Shown here one piece after another: positions 27,741 to 36,569 of a stretch of DNA of 64,000 nucleotides. Numbering within the stretch: the stretch's first letter is position 1; every line of letters begins with the position of its first letter. Position numbers and translations under genes: made by a program. The notes under the pieces are model-generated. The model did not search any database, was not told the DNA's origin, and worked only from the letters and a program-made list of their open reading frames with translations. The stretch comes from an uncultured Comamonadaceae bacterium. Lineage in GTDB: Bacteria > Pseudomonadota > Gammaproteobacteria > Burkholderiales > Burkholderiaceae. The stretch lies in contig CAMLSD010000010.1 of NCBI GenBank assembly GCA_946482595.1, forward strand, positions 1 to 64,000, in the 5' to 3' direction.

Positions 27741-28913
27741 ATGAAACACCTGATCCTGGGATTCGTGCTGGCCGCCAGCCTGTTGGCCGCCGCATTTTCA
27801 CCGCTGCATGCAGCCGTGCCGGCCGTGCCGGGTGTCACGGGCGATCGTGTGCTGCTGGGGCAGTCGGCAAAGCTCAGTGGCAGTGCCGGCACGTTTGCCG
27901 GGCGCCAGTACCGCGACGGCCTGTTGCTGGCCTTCGAGGCGGCCAACCGTGCCGGCGGCGTGCATGGCCGGCGCATCGAACTGCTGACCCTGGACGACAT
28001 GAACATCGCGGACAAGGCGCTGGCCAACACCCGCGAGCTGATCGACGACCGACGCGTGTTTGCGCTGGTCGGCTACACCTTCACCGACCCGGTGCGGGCT
28101 GCACTGCCTGCGATCCATGCCGCACGCGTGCCGCTGGTGGGGGCCTATACCGGCGTGCCCGAGCTGTATGACGGCAGCCTGCCGATGGTGTATTCGCTGC
28201 GTGCCAGCTTCGACGACGAGCTGGCCGCAATCGTGCGCCACATCGAGACCGTCGGGTATGACCGGCTGGCGATGATCCACTACGCGACCTCGGTCGGAGG
28301 GCGCCTGCGCGACGACATCCAGGCGCGCCTGGCCGCCACAGGCCGAACCCTGTCGGCCGTTGGCGCGATGCCGATCAACGCCAGCGACTATCTCGCCGCG
28401 GCACGCCAGGCCGTGCAGGCGCTGAACGCACGGTGCCCGAAGCTCGTGATCCTGGGTGTGTCCGGCCGCGACGCGGCGGCCATCGTGCAGGCCATGGCCC
28501 AGGGGGCCTGCCCGCCAGCGCAGTTCATCGCGCGCAACATCGTGGACATCGGCCTGCTGCAGACTGCACTGGGTGACGCGGCGCGCGGCATCATCGTGAC
28601 CCAGGTCGTGCCCAATCCGACCCGTGGCCAGCATCCGCTGGTGGTCGGCTATCGCTCGCTGCTGAAGGAGCGCGATGCCGCAGGGCGCCCCGATTTCACC
28701 GAGTTCGAGGGCTACATCGCCGGCCGGGTGGTCGTGACGGCGCTGCAGCGTGCCGGGCGCACGCTGGACCGCGCAGCCTTCATGCGGGCGCTCGAAGCCA
28801 CCACGCTGGAGGGCCCCGGCCACTATCGCATCCGTTTCGGCGCCGGCGTGCGTGCCGGCAGCCGCTACACCAACATCGTGATGGTGTCGGACGCCGAGCG
28901 CATCACGGACTGA
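27741..28913 (+). CDS. Leu/Ile/Val-type ABC transporter substrate-binding protein
   Basis: A 390-residue periplasmic binding protein of the LivJ/Peripla_BP_6 group. Signal peptide MKHLILGFVLAASLLAAAF, cleaved near LHAA. Family phrases: VLLGQSAKLSGSAGTFAGRQ, GLLLAFEAANRAGGVHGRRI, FALVGYTFTDPVRAALPA. No permease or ATPase gene is present nearby, so it must serve an unlinked transporter or a sensor. It begins 3 bp after the second Bug gene, the third binding protein in a row behind the amidohydrolase gene. Three binding proteins of two unrelated transporter classes in one cluster is unusual. Confidence 0.9.
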   Translation: MKHLILGFVLAASLLAAAFSPLHAAVPAVPGVTGDRVLLGQSAKLSGSAGTFAGRQYRDGLLLAFEAANRAGGVHGRRIELLTLDDMNIADKALANTRELIDDRRVFALVGYTFTDPVRAALPAIHAARVPLVGAYTGVPELYDGSLPMVYSLRASFDDELAAIVRHIETVGYDRLAMIHYATSVGGRLRDDIQARLAATGRTLSAVGAMPINASDYLAAARQAVQALNARCPKLVILGVSGRDAAAIVQAMAQGACPPAQFIARNIVDIGLLQTALGDAARGIIVTQVVPNPTRGQHPLVVGYRSLLKERDAAGRPDFTEFEGYIAGRVVVTALQRAGRTLDRAAFMRALEATTLEGPGHYRIRFGAGVRAGSRYTNIVMVSDAERITD

Positions 28914-28929
28914 GGGCCGCGCCCCCTGA

Positions 28930-29559
28930 TCACGGCGTGGCCGTCTGGTAGCCGACCTTGCCGAGGTTGTCGAAGCGGCCGGCGGCATCCAGGCCCACGC
29001 GGTACTTGAAGGTGCCGATGGTCTGGTCGCCATGCGCGCCGGCCAGGCGGGTCATCGGGCCGGTGTCCTGGCCGCCCGAGGTGGCGAAGTCCAGCAGCAT
29101 CACCGCATTGCCGGCATCGTCGCGCACGAAGACCTCGGCATTGGGGAAGTTGTCGCCGCGCACCGCACCGCTGAACTCGATGGCATTGCCCCGGAACACC
29201 GCCTCGAAGTCGACGAAGGTGTCGATCTCGGGTGCACCGGGCACCATCGGGTTGGCGCCGGCGGTCTGGGCGGTGAAGCGCACCTTGTCGAGCGTGCGGG
29301 TGGCCACGGCCACTGACGAGGTGACCTTCGAATAATGCCGGCCCAGCGCTTCGGCCACCGCGGCACCAGCGCCCAGGTAGGCCGTACCCGAGCTGCAGGC
29401 CTTGACGTTGCCCACCGACTCGGGGGCGAATTCCACCGCACCGATGGTGCGCGCGGTGGCCTTCAGGCTGGTCGAGGCACCCGAGCGGTTGTCGCCTTCG
29501 AAGCCACCACCGAACGTGGCAAACGGGGCATAGCGGCGGAAGATCAGGGTGTAGGGCAT
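28930..29559 (-). CDS. Protein of unknown function
   Basis: A 209-residue protein that I do not recognise. It starts MPYTLIFRRYAPFATFGGGF, lacks a signal peptide and membrane helices, and is rich in Gly, Ala, Thr, Val and Asp with alternating hydrophobic residues, suggesting a beta-rich fold (for example TFVDFEAVFRGNAIEFSGAV). The only Cys is in KACSSGTAYLG. A 144-bp long palindrome lies just upstream of its start. It converges on the LivJ-type gene with 16 bp between the stops. Confidence 0.65.
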   Translation of the reverse strand: MPYTLIFRRYAPFATFGGGFEGDNRSGASTSLKATARTIGAVEFAPESVGNVKACSSGTAYLGAGAAVAEALGRHYSKVTSSVAVATRTLDKVRFTAQTAGANPMVPGAPEIDTFVDFEAVFRGNAIEFSGAVRGDNFPNAEVFVRDDAGNAVMLLDFATSGGQDTGPMTRLAGAHGDQTIGTFKYRVGLDAAGRFDNLGKVGYQTATP

Positions 29560-29591
29560 GAGGTTCTCCGTGGTTGGGGTGTGCCGTCATG

Positions 29592-29735
29592 CTCGCGGGC
29601 CGTGGTTTCAGGTGCGCTTCACGCCGGCACCGGCCGTGTTGCATTTGTTTCGGCGCGGCATGCGCTGGCACCGATGAAACAATCGAAACACCCTGGCGAT
29701 CCCGGCGAAGCAGACCTGAAACCACGGCCCGCGAG
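29592..29735. repeat. 144-bp long palindrome with perfect 22-bp ends
   Basis: Positions 29592-29613 and 29714-29735 are perfect inverted copies, 22 bp each, beginning CTCGCGGGCC. The 100 bases between them continue the fold: GCTTC with GAAGC, GCCGG with CCGGC, GTGTT with AACAC, and TTTGTTTC with GAAACAA, leaving a small central loop. The element therefore forms one long imperfect hairpin in either strand. It lies between two divergent genes. I see no target-site duplication and no open frame. It may be a miniature transposon-like element, a structured RNA or a regulatory element. Confidence 0.75.
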
Positions 29736-29775
29736 ACTTCCGGCACTGAATCAACACCTTGACCGGGAGCCTGCC

Positions 29776-30042
29776 GTGATCGTTTTCATGATGACCTTGA
29801 TGGGGGTGATGCTGTCTGCGATGACCTCCGGATTTGCCGTGGTGCTGTCCTTGCGTGTCGGCTTGCTGCCGCCGCTGGCCGAGCTGGCCGTGTCCGGTGG
29901 CGACTCGCCGCTGCTGTGGGCCTGGGGCCTGGCCTTCCTGCTGGTGTCGGGGCCGGTGATGGCGCTGATGTGGCGCTGGGCGCGTGAAATGCACAACGAT
30001 CTGAGCCAGGTGACGCCGCGCTGCCACGTCAATCTGGGATAG
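29776..30042 (+). CDS. Small two-helix membrane protein
   Basis: An 88-residue protein with two predicted transmembrane helices, near residues 3-30 (FMMTLMGVMLSAMTSGFAVV) and 48-66 (LLWAWGLAFLLVSGPVMALM), ending in a charged tail. The GTG at 29776 has GGGAGCC 6 bases upstream and is preferred to the ATG at 29788. The size and topology are like DUF2798 proteins, but the resemblance is weak. It sits right after the 144-bp palindrome. Confidence 0.6.
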   Translation: MIVFMMTLMGVMLSAMTSGFAVVLSLRVGLLPPLAELAVSGGDSPLLWAWGLAFLLVSGPVMALMWRWAREMHNDLSQVTPRCHVNLG

Positions 30043-30088
30043 TCTGGCGCAACGCCATTGCTCGGCACGCAGGTGCCGCTCCCCGACC

Positions 30089-31078
30089 ATGCCGTTGCCG
30101 TCTTCCGCCCGCATGTTGCGGGCCCGTCGCCTGGGCCTGGCCCTGATCCTTGCCGGCCAGTGCGTGTGGGCGGCCGCCTTCGACCTGCAGGGCCACCGCG
30201 GTGCCCGCGGGCTGGCACCCGAGAACACGTTGGCCGGGTTCGAGCGCGCCCTCGAGGTGGGTGTGAGCACGCTGGAGCTGGACGTGGCCATCACCGCCGA
30301 TGGTGTGCCGGTGATCACCCATGACCCCGCGCTGAACCCTGACCTCACCCGCGATGCCTCCGGCCAGTGGCTGCCCGCGCGCGGGCCGCTGGTGCACCGT
30401 CTCACGCGGGAGCAGTTGCGCGCTTTTGATGTGGGCCGCATCCGGCCGCAGTCCACCTATGCGCGCGACTTTGCACAGCAGCAGCCGCGTGACGGCGAAC
30501 GCATTCCGGCACTGGCCGAGCTCTTCGAGTGGCTCAAGTCGCGCGGTGCCAATGCGGTGCGGCTGAACATCGAGTTCAAGATCAACCCGACACGCCCCGA
30601 CGACACGGCCGACCCGGCCGCCTTCGTGAAGGCCGTGCTGGCGCAGGTGGACGCCTACGGGCTGCGTCCGCGCGTGACCTTCCAGAGCTTCGACTGGCGC
30701 CCACTGCAGGTCGCGCAGGAGCTCGCCCCCGACGTGGCCACGGCCTACCTGAGTGCACAGCGGCCGCGCTTCGACACCATCAGCGACGGTGCCTGGACGG
30801 CCAGCTACCTGCTGGTGCGCCATGGCAGCGTGCCGGCCATGGTGAAGGCGGCGGGTGGCCGGCTGTGGTCGCCGAACTTCAATGACCTGACGGCCGCGCT
30901 CGCCAAGGAGGCGCAGCAACACGGCCTGAAGGTCATCCCCTGGACGGTCAACGAGCCGCGCGACATGGAGCGGCTGATCGGCTGGGGGGTCGACGGCCTC
31001 ATCACCGACTACCCCGATCGGCTGCGCGAGGTGATGGCGCGCAGTGGCCTGGCCTTGCCGGCCCCGCTCACGCGCTGA
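30089..31078 (+). CDS. Periplasmic glycerophosphodiester phosphodiesterase
   Basis: A 329-residue GDPD-family enzyme that hydrolyses glycerophosphodiesters to glycerol-3-phosphate and an alcohol. The signal peptide includes RARRLGLALILAGQ and ends near VWAAA. The metal and catalytic motifs are GHRGARGLAPENT (catalytic His), VSTLELDVAITADG and VPVITHDPALNPD, with the late NIEFK and the C-terminal DGLITDYPDRL. It is probably periplasmic or outer-membrane associated. The 3' end overlaps the convergent metallophosphoesterase gene by 11 bp. A downstream G3P transporter is not visible in the window. Confidence 0.92.
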   Translation: MPLPSSARMLRARRLGLALILAGQCVWAAAFDLQGHRGARGLAPENTLAGFERALEVGVSTLELDVAITADGVPVITHDPALNPDLTRDASGQWLPARGPLVHRLTREQLRAFDVGRIRPQSTYARDFAQQQPRDGERIPALAELFEWLKSRGANAVRLNIEFKINPTRPDDTADPAAFVKAVLAQVDAYGLRPRVTFQSFDWRPLQVAQELAPDVATAYLSAQRPRFDTISDGAWTASYLLVRHGSVPAMVKAAGGRLWSPNFNDLTAALAKEAQQHGLKVIPWTVNEPRDMERLIGWGVDGLITDYPDRLREVMARSGLALPAPLTR

Positions 31079-31952
31079 GCGGGTCGGCGCCGCCCGTGAC
31101 CGGCTGCTCGCGGCGCGGCACGTCGATGATCAGACCGGGACGAAACCCGTCCTGCTCGCCCTTGCTGGCATAGCCCAGCGGGTTGGCCACCACCCGGCAG
31201 CGATAGCGGCGGCCCTGGTGCACACCTTCGGCCAGGTAGTCGATCGGGCAGTGCAGATGGCCGTGCAGCCACAGGTCGGCGTGGGGCAGCAGGTGGTCCA
31301 GTGCATTGCAGAAACCCGCCGTGCCGGGTGTCAGGCCATAGCGTGGGTCGGCACTGCGCAAGCTGGGTGCAAAGTGCGTGACCACCACGGTGGGCCCGTC
31401 AAACGCCTGTGCCAGCGCATCGCGCAGCCAGGCCTGGCAGGCCAGGCCCAGCTCCCGCACGCCGTCGGCCAGCGTGACCTGGCCGTCACGCAGGAAGGAG
31501 TACTTCTGCAGGTAGAAGTTGGCCGCGCGGTAGGCGCGGTGCCGGTGGGGCGGCAGGGCACCGCGGGGGGCGGGGCCGTCCAGCGGCGAGGCCAGCGCAT
31601 CGAAGTCGCTCCACAGCGTGGTGCCGATGAAGCGCACGCCGTCGATCACCTGCACCTCACGCTCCAGCCAGGTGATGCCCAGGTGTTCGCAGACCTCGCG
31701 CAGGCGGGCATGGGTCGCGTCGAATTCGCGGGCGTCGTACTCGTGGTTGCCGGGCACATACAGCACCCGGCGCCATGCGCTGTGGTGGGGCGAGAACCGC
31801 GTCAGGCCGAAGTCGTCGTCGAGCAGGCGCGAGCCCGCCTGGTACGAGCCGATGTCGCCGGCCAGCACCAGCAGGTCGGCGTCGGGCAGCGGGGTGGGCT
31901 GGTGGTCCGGGCAGGTCTCGAGGTGCAGGTCGGACAGGAGCTGGAGCTTCAC
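31068..31952 (-). CDS. Calcineurin-like metallophosphoesterase
   Basis: A 294-residue metallophosphoesterase. The five metal-binding blocks are present in order: QLLSDLHLE, VLAGDIGS, YVPGNHEYDA, VVTHFAPS and LWLHGHLH, which together hold a di-metal centre. The GTG start at 31952 overlaps the stop of the GGDEF gene (GTGA). It is the last gene of a run with the DAHP synthase and a diguanylate cyclase. Its substrate is unknown; a cyclic nucleotide or nucleotide phosphodiesterase role is only a guess from the context. Confidence 0.9.
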   Translation of the reverse strand: MKLQLLSDLHLETCPDHQPTPLPDADLLVLAGDIGSYQAGSRLLDDDFGLTRFSPHHSAWRRVLYVPGNHEYDAREFDATHARLREVCEHLGITWLEREVQVIDGVRFIGTTLWSDFDALASPLDGPAPRGALPPHRHRAYRAANFYLQKYSFLRDGQVTLADGVRELGLACQAWLRDALAQAFDGPTVVVTHFAPSLRSADPRYGLTPGTAGFCNALDHLLPHADLWLHGHLHCPIDYLAEGVHQGRRYRCRVVANPLGYASKGEQDGFRPGLIIDVPRREQPVTGGADPLSA

Positions 31953-33028
31953 GTCGGCGGCACTCCCTGGCCCTGCGGACCCCGCACGGGCGGCGGCGCG
32001 ACCTCCACCCGGTTGCGGCCGGCACGCTTGGCGGCATACAGCGCCCGGTCGGCCCGGTCGATCAGTGCGTCCGGGCTGGCGCAGGCCTGGGCGGGCGGGG
32101 CCGTGGCGGCCACACCGATGCTCACCGTCACCGGGGAGCGGGGCCAGGCTGCGGCCTCGATCGCGCTGCGGATGCGTTCGGCGGCCTGCTGCAGGCCGGC
32201 CAGATCGGCATGCGGCAGGATGATCGCGAACTCCTCGCCGCCGTAGCGGGCCAGGAAGTCGATGCTGCGCAGCGTGCTGCGCGCCAGCCGCACCACCTCG
32301 ACCAGGGTCTCGTCGCCGGCCGCATGTCCGTGCTGGTCGTTGAAGCGCTTGAAGTGGTCGACGTCGAGCATCATCAAACCGAGGGGCTTCTCGCCACGTT
32401 CATGGCGTTGCCATTCCTCCTGCAGGCGCTGGTCGAAGGCGCGGCGGTTCCATGCGCTGGTCAGGCCGTCGGTGAGGCTCGCATGGGCGAGGCGGGCCAC
32501 CGCATCACGCAGCCTGAACTGCGCCACCACCTGGCGTGCCAGGGCGGCCAGCGCGGCTCGCTGGCGATCGTCGAGCTGTCGGGGTTGGTCATCGAGCACA
32601 CACAGCGTGCCCAAGGCATGGCCCTCGTCCGTCACCAGCGGCGCGCCCGCATAAAAGCGCACGCCCAGTTCGCAGGTGACCAGCGGGTTGTGCACGAAGC
32701 GGCGGTCCTGGTGGGTGTCGGGCACTTCCAGCAGTTCATGCGGACGGTTGATCGCGTGCGCGCAGAACGCCACGTCGCGCGGGGTCTCGGTGGCATCCAG
32801 GCCCACGCGCGACTTGAACCACTGACGCCTGTCGTCGACCAGCGTGATCAGGGCGATCGGCGTGCCGCAGATGATGGACGCCAGCATCGTGAGGTCGTCG
32901 TAGGCCGGTTCCGCTTCGGTGTCCAGGAGCTTGAAGGCCTGCAGCGCCGCCAGTCGCGCCGGTTCATCGGGCGGTATCGGCGGCCGGCCGGCGGGATTGT
33001 CGGAGGCAGCGACCGGTGAGGAGGTCAT
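31949..33028 (-). CDS. GAF-GGDEF diguanylate cyclase
   Basis: A 359-residue soluble cyclase. An N-terminal GAF domain (residues about 20-165; [60 protein letters not shown]) is followed by a GGDEF domain with an intact active site [12 protein letters not shown]. An allosteric I-site RSID lies exactly five residues before it, so product inhibition by c-di-GMP is expected. No membrane segment. Start and stop are coupled to both neighbours by 4-bp overlaps, with DAHP synthase upstream and a metallophosphoesterase downstream. Confidence 0.94.
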   Translation of the reverse strand: MTSSPVAASDNPAGRPPIPPDEPARLAALQAFKLLDTEAEPAYDDLTMLASIICGTPIALITLVDDRRQWFKSRVGLDATETPRDVAFCAHAINRPHELLEVPDTHQDRRFVHNPLVTCELGVRFYAGAPLVTDEGHALGTLCVLDDQPRQLDDRQRAALAALARQVVAQFRLRDAVARLAHASLTDGLTSAWNRRAFDQRLQEEWQRHERGEKPLGLMMLDVDHFKRFNDQHGHAAGDETLVEVVRLARSTLRSIDFLARYGGEEFAIILPHADLAGLQQAAERIRSAIEAAAWPRSPVTVSIGVAATAPPAQACASPDALIDRADRALYAAKRAGRNRVEVAPPPVRGPQGQGVPPT

Positions 33029-34407
33029 GCGCGCGCCTTGAGGGTTTCGGCCAGCAGAAAGGCCAGCTCCAGGCTCTGCGACCCGTTCAGGCGGGGGTCG
33101 CAGGCACTGCGATAGCGTTCGCCCAGGCCGGCGTCGGTCAGGCCCTGGGCCCCGCCGGTGCATTCGGTCACGTCCTGGCCGGTCATCTCGAAGTGCACGC
33201 CACCGGCGTGGCTGCCCAGCCGGGCATGCACGTCGAAAAAGCCGCGCACCTCGGCCAGGATGTTCTGGAAGTCGCGCGTCTTGTAGCCGCTGGAGGCCGT
33301 GACCGTGTTGCCGTGCATCGGGTCGCAGCACCACACCGGCAGGCGCCCGGCCGACTGCACCGCCTGCACCAGGGCCGGCAGGCGCTCGCCGACCTGCGTG
33401 GCGCCCATGCGGCTGATCAGCACCATGCGCCCGGGCGTGTTGTCGGGGTCGAGCACGTCGAGCAGGCGCAGCAGCTCGTCGGGCGTCGTGCGCGGGCCGA
33501 GCTTCATGCCGATCGGGTTGTCGATGCCGCGCAGGTATTCGACATGGGCGCTGCCCAGCGTGCGGGTGCGCTCGCCCAGCCACAGCATGTGGGCCGAGCC
33601 GCCATACCAGCCTCGGCCGTGGTCGTGACTGCTGTTGCCGTTGCTGTTGCCGTTGCTGTGGCGCCGCGTCAGCGCCTCTTCGTAGTTCAGGTGCAGGGCT
33701 TCGTGCGAGGTGTAGAACTCCACCTCGTGCAGTTGCGGCGCACGCTGCGCATCGAATCCGCAGGCCTCCATGAAGGCCAGCGCCTCGGTGATGCGGTCGG
33801 CCACCGCGGCATATCGCTCACCCTGGGGGCTGGTGCGCACGAAGTCGGTCGTCCAGCGGTGCACCTCGTGCAGGTCGGCAAAACCTCCCTGTGCCATCGC
33901 CCGCAGCAGGTTCAGCGTGGTGGCCGAGTGCGAATAGGCCCGCAGCAGCCGCGTGGGGTCGGGCGTGCGGGCCTGCGCCGTGAACTCGGTGCCGTTGATG
34001 ATGTCGCCGCGGTAGGAGGGCAGTGTGGTGCCGCCCTGGGTCTCCTGGTCGGACGAGCGCGGCTTGGCGAACTGCCCGGCAATGCGGCCGACCTTCACCA
34101 CCGGGCAGGCCGCGGCGAAGGTGAGCACGACGGCCATCTGCAGGATCACGCGGAAGGTGTCGCGCACCGTGTGTTCGCTCAGCTCGCTGAAGCTTTCGGC
34201 GCAGTCACCGCCTTGCAGCAGGAAGGCCCGTCCCTGGGCCACCTGCGCCAGTCGCTGGCGCAGGGCGGCGGCTTCGCCCGGGAAGATCAGCGGAGGGCAG
34301 GCGGCCAGTTCGGCCTCGGCCCGGGCCAGCGCGGCGGCATCGGGGTAGGCCGGCATCTGTGCGGCCGGCAGGGCCCGCCAGGCGGCCGGGGTCCATGCGT
34401 CAGTCAT
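33025..34407 (-). CDS. Class II 3-deoxy-D-arabino-heptulosonate 7-phosphate (DAHP) synthase
   Basis: A 460-residue class II (plant/mycobacterial type) DAHP synthase, first enzyme of the shikimate pathway, condensing phosphoenolpyruvate with erythrose-4-phosphate. Diagnostic phrases: [33 protein letters not shown]-like [34 protein letters not shown] and [17 protein letters not shown] (metal and substrate residues). Between LTRR and GWYGG there is an Asn-Gly-Ser repeat insertion of roughly 11 residues encoded by a 12-bp repeat near 33630-33660. The ATG at 34407 is preferred to a start 39 bases upstream. Its stop overlaps the cyclase start. The divergent trhO gene begins 38 bp away. Confidence 0.94.
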   Translation of the reverse strand: MTDAWTPAAWRALPAAQMPAYPDAAALARAEAELAACPPLIFPGEAAALRQRLAQVAQGRAFLLQGGDCAESFSELSEHTVRDTFRVILQMAVVLTFAAACPVVKVGRIAGQFAKPRSSDQETQGGTTLPSYRGDIINGTEFTAQARTPDPTRLLRAYSHSATTLNLLRAMAQGGFADLHEVHRWTTDFVRTSPQGERYAAVADRITEALAFMEACGFDAQRAPQLHEVEFYTSHEALHLNYEEALTRRHSNGNSNGNSSHDHGRGWYGGSAHMLWLGERTRTLGSAHVEYLRGIDNPIGMKLGPRTTPDELLRLLDVLDPDNTPGRMVLISRMGATQVGERLPALVQAVQSAGRLPVWCCDPMHGNTVTASSGYKTRDFQNILAEVRGFFDVHARLGSHAGGVHFEMTGQDVTECTGGAQGLTDAGLGERYRSACDPRLNGSQSLELAFLLAETLKARA

Positions 34408-34444
34408 CGGGTGTCCTCGGGATGTTGCGACAATCGGCAGCATC

Positions 34445-35311
34445 ATGGATGCCTTGCTCGAGCCGCTGTCGGCTGGCGGAATCGTTCACTCCGCCTTTTA
34501 CCAGTTTATCGACCTGCCCGACCCGCCCGCCGTGGCGCAGGTGGTGCGGGCGCTGGCGGCATGCCTGACGGGCAGTGTGGTCGTGGCCGGCGAAGGCATC
34601 AACGGCGCCGTGGCCGGCCCGCCCGACGCCGTGGCGGCCTTCGAGCGGGCCCTGGTCGACCACACCGCGCTGCAAGGCGCCTTTGCCGGCATCGTGTTCA
34701 AGCGCAGCGGCTGCCGCACGCCGCCGTACCGGCGGCTCAAGGTGGCCGTGCGCCGCGAGATCGTGGCGCTCGGATTGCCCGGTGTGTCCGGCCCGGTGCG
34801 GCGTGCACCGGCCGTGTCGGGTGCCGACGGCCTGCTGAGCCCCGCGCAGTGGCGCGAGATGCTCGACGCCGGCGACACCGTGGTGCTGGACAACCGCAAC
34901 AGCTTCGAGTTTCGCCTCGGCCGGTTTCGCGGTGCGATCGACCCCGGCGTGGGCAACTTCCGCGACTTCCCGTCGTATGTGGCGGCCCATGCCGACGACT
35001 GGCGTGCGCAAGGCCGGCGTGTGGCGATGTACTGCACCGGCGGCATCCGATGCGAAAAGACGGCGGCCTGGATGCAGCAGTCGTTCGGCCTGGCGCCGCT
35101 GCAGCTCGACGGCGGCATCCTGAACTACTTCCGGCAGATGCCCGATGCGCAGCGTGACTGGCAGGGCGAGTGTTTTGTGTTCGACAACCGCATCGCGCTG
35201 GACACCACCCTGCAGGAGACGGCCACGACGGCGGCCGACGTCTATGCCGACACACCCGACGAGGCCTGGCGCCGCGAGCGGGCACTGCGGCTGGACGGCG
35301 ACGCGGGGTAG
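34445..35311 (+). CDS. trhO: TrhO: tRNA U34 hydroxylase (rhodanese family, YceA)
   Basis: A 288-residue TrhO protein, which hydroxylates uridine 34 at C5 in tRNA. The N-terminal acylphosphatase-like domain ([15 protein letters not shown]) is followed by a rhodanese domain with the catalytic cysteine in [15 protein letters not shown]. The C-terminal stretch [20 protein letters not shown] is characteristic. The start lies 38 bp from the divergent DAHP synthase start. The RluA-type pseudouridine synthase begins 6 bp after the stop, so both RNA modification genes are probably one transcript. Confidence 0.9.
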   Translation: MDALLEPLSAGGIVHSAFYQFIDLPDPPAVAQVVRALAACLTGSVVVAGEGINGAVAGPPDAVAAFERALVDHTALQGAFAGIVFKRSGCRTPPYRRLKVAVRREIVALGLPGVSGPVRRAPAVSGADGLLSPAQWREMLDAGDTVVLDNRNSFEFRLGRFRGAIDPGVGNFRDFPSYVAAHADDWRAQGRRVAMYCTGGIRCEKTAAWMQQSFGLAPLQLDGGILNYFRQMPDAQRDWQGECFVFDNRIALDTTLQETATTAADVYADTPDEAWRRERALRLDGDAG

Positions 35312-35317
35312 GGCGCG

Positions 35318-36238
35318 GTGAAGCGCCCGCCCCGCAGCCATCGCCCGCCGCTGCCGGCGCGCGACGGCGTCAGTCCCAGTTGCGTGGCCCTGCCCGGCAA
35401 GGGCTGGGACCGTGTGCTCGACTTCCTCGCGCACCGGCTGCCGGCGGTGAGCCGGGTCGACTGGGCCGCGCGCATGGCGAGCGGTGAGGTGCTGGACGCC
35501 CGAGGCGTGGCGGTGGGCCCGGACGCGCCCTTCCGACCCAACGAGAAGCTGTACTACTACCGCAGCCTGAGCAGCGAACCGGCGCTGCCCTTCGAGGAGC
35601 GGGTGGTGTTCCAGGACGAGCTGCTGGTGGTGGCCGACAAGCCGCACTTCATGCCGGTCACGCCCTCAGGGCCCTATCTGCAGCACACGTTGCTGGTGCG
35701 GCTCAAGCGGCGCCTGGGGATCGACACGCTGGTGCCCATCCACCGCATCGACCGTGACACCGCCGGGCTGGTGGTGTTCAGCGTGCGCCCGGCCACCCGC
35801 GATGCCTACCAGCGCCTGTTTCGCGAACGTTCGGTCAACAAGCGCTACGAGGCGATCGCCCCGTGGCGGGCCGAGCTGAGCCTGCCGCAGGTGTACCGCA
35901 GCCGGCTGGAAGAAAGCCCGGCCTTCATGCAGATGCACGAGGTGCCGGGCGAGCCGAACGCCGAAACCGCCGTGGCCGTGGTCGAACGGCGCGGCGACTG
36001 GGCACGCTACGCGCTGCAGCCGGCCACCGGACAGAAGCACCAGCTGCGCGCCCACATGGCGGCCCTGGGCGTGCCGATCCGCCATGACCGCATCTATCCG
36101 GTGCTCGATCCGCATCCGTCCGACCCGCTGCGGCATGCGCCGCTGCAACTGCTCGCCCAGGCCCTGGCCTTCACCGACCCCGTGACCGGCCAGCCGCGCT
36201 GCTTCGAGGTGGGGCGTTCGCTGTCGTTCGACACCTGA
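35318..36238 (+). CDS. RluA-family pseudouridine synthase
   Basis: A 306-residue RNA pseudouridine synthase of the RluA branch. The catalytic aspartate lies in PIHRIDRDTAGLVVFS, preceded by VVADKPHFMPVTPSG and followed by TGQKHQLRAHMAALGVPIRH, all typical of the family. An S4-like N-terminal part is reduced (LDFLAHRLPAVSRVDWAARM). The GTG start at 35318 follows the trhO stop by 6 bp. Target RNA is not predictable from sequence; RluA-type enzymes act on 23S rRNA or tRNA. Confidence 0.92.
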   Translation: MKRPPRSHRPPLPARDGVSPSCVALPGKGWDRVLDFLAHRLPAVSRVDWAARMASGEVLDARGVAVGPDAPFRPNEKLYYYRSLSSEPALPFEERVVFQDELLVVADKPHFMPVTPSGPYLQHTLLVRLKRRLGIDTLVPIHRIDRDTAGLVVFSVRPATRDAYQRLFRERSVNKRYEAIAPWRAELSLPQVYRSRLEESPAFMQMHEVPGEPNAETAVAVVERRGDWARYALQPATGQKHQLRAHMAALGVPIRHDRIYPVLDPHPSDPLRHAPLQLLAQALAFTDPVTGQPRCFEVGRSLSFDT

Positions 36239-36258
36239 GCGTGGCGCCGGCCCGGCGC

Positions 36259-36558
36259 TCAGTCTTCGTCCGGCGGGAAGGCGGCCCCGAAGGCCTCGGC
36301 AAAGGCGGATGAAGCCGCCAGCGTGAGCGTCACCGCATGCCAGCCACCGGGCTCGATGCTGACCTGCAGGTCGTGGTCCCAGTCCATGCCGTCCTCGACC
36401 GGGCCATGGGTCGACCCGAAGTGCTGCCAGGCCCAGTCGAGCACCTGCTGTACCTCGGCCAGCACCGCAGGGTGGGCCGCGGCATCGGTCGAGGCCAGGG
36501 CCTCGATCGTGGTCACGCCCTGGGCATCGTCGCTGAGGTCGAAGCTGAGGTAGTGCAT
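36259..36558 (-). CDS. Small acidic protein of unknown function
   Basis: A 99-residue soluble acidic protein starting MHYLSFDLSDDAQGVTTIEA and ending PPDED. No domain recognised. The GC-rich sequence and codon use fit a real gene, and it fills the space between recD and the pseudouridine synthase gene, 11 bp downstream of recD in the same direction. It may be the last gene of the recCBD transcript. Confidence 0.72.
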   Translation of the reverse strand: MHYLSFDLSDDAQGVTTIEALASTDAAAHPAVLAEVQQVLDWAWQHFGSTHGPVEDGMDWDHDLQVSIEPGGWHAVTLTLAASSAFAEAFGAAFPPDED

Positions 36559-36569
36559 CGCCGCCGGCC

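Noticed and set aside
29592..29735. Long palindrome considered as a factor-independent terminator
   Set aside because: It lies between two divergent gene starts, not after a stop; the stem is far too long and there is no T tract.
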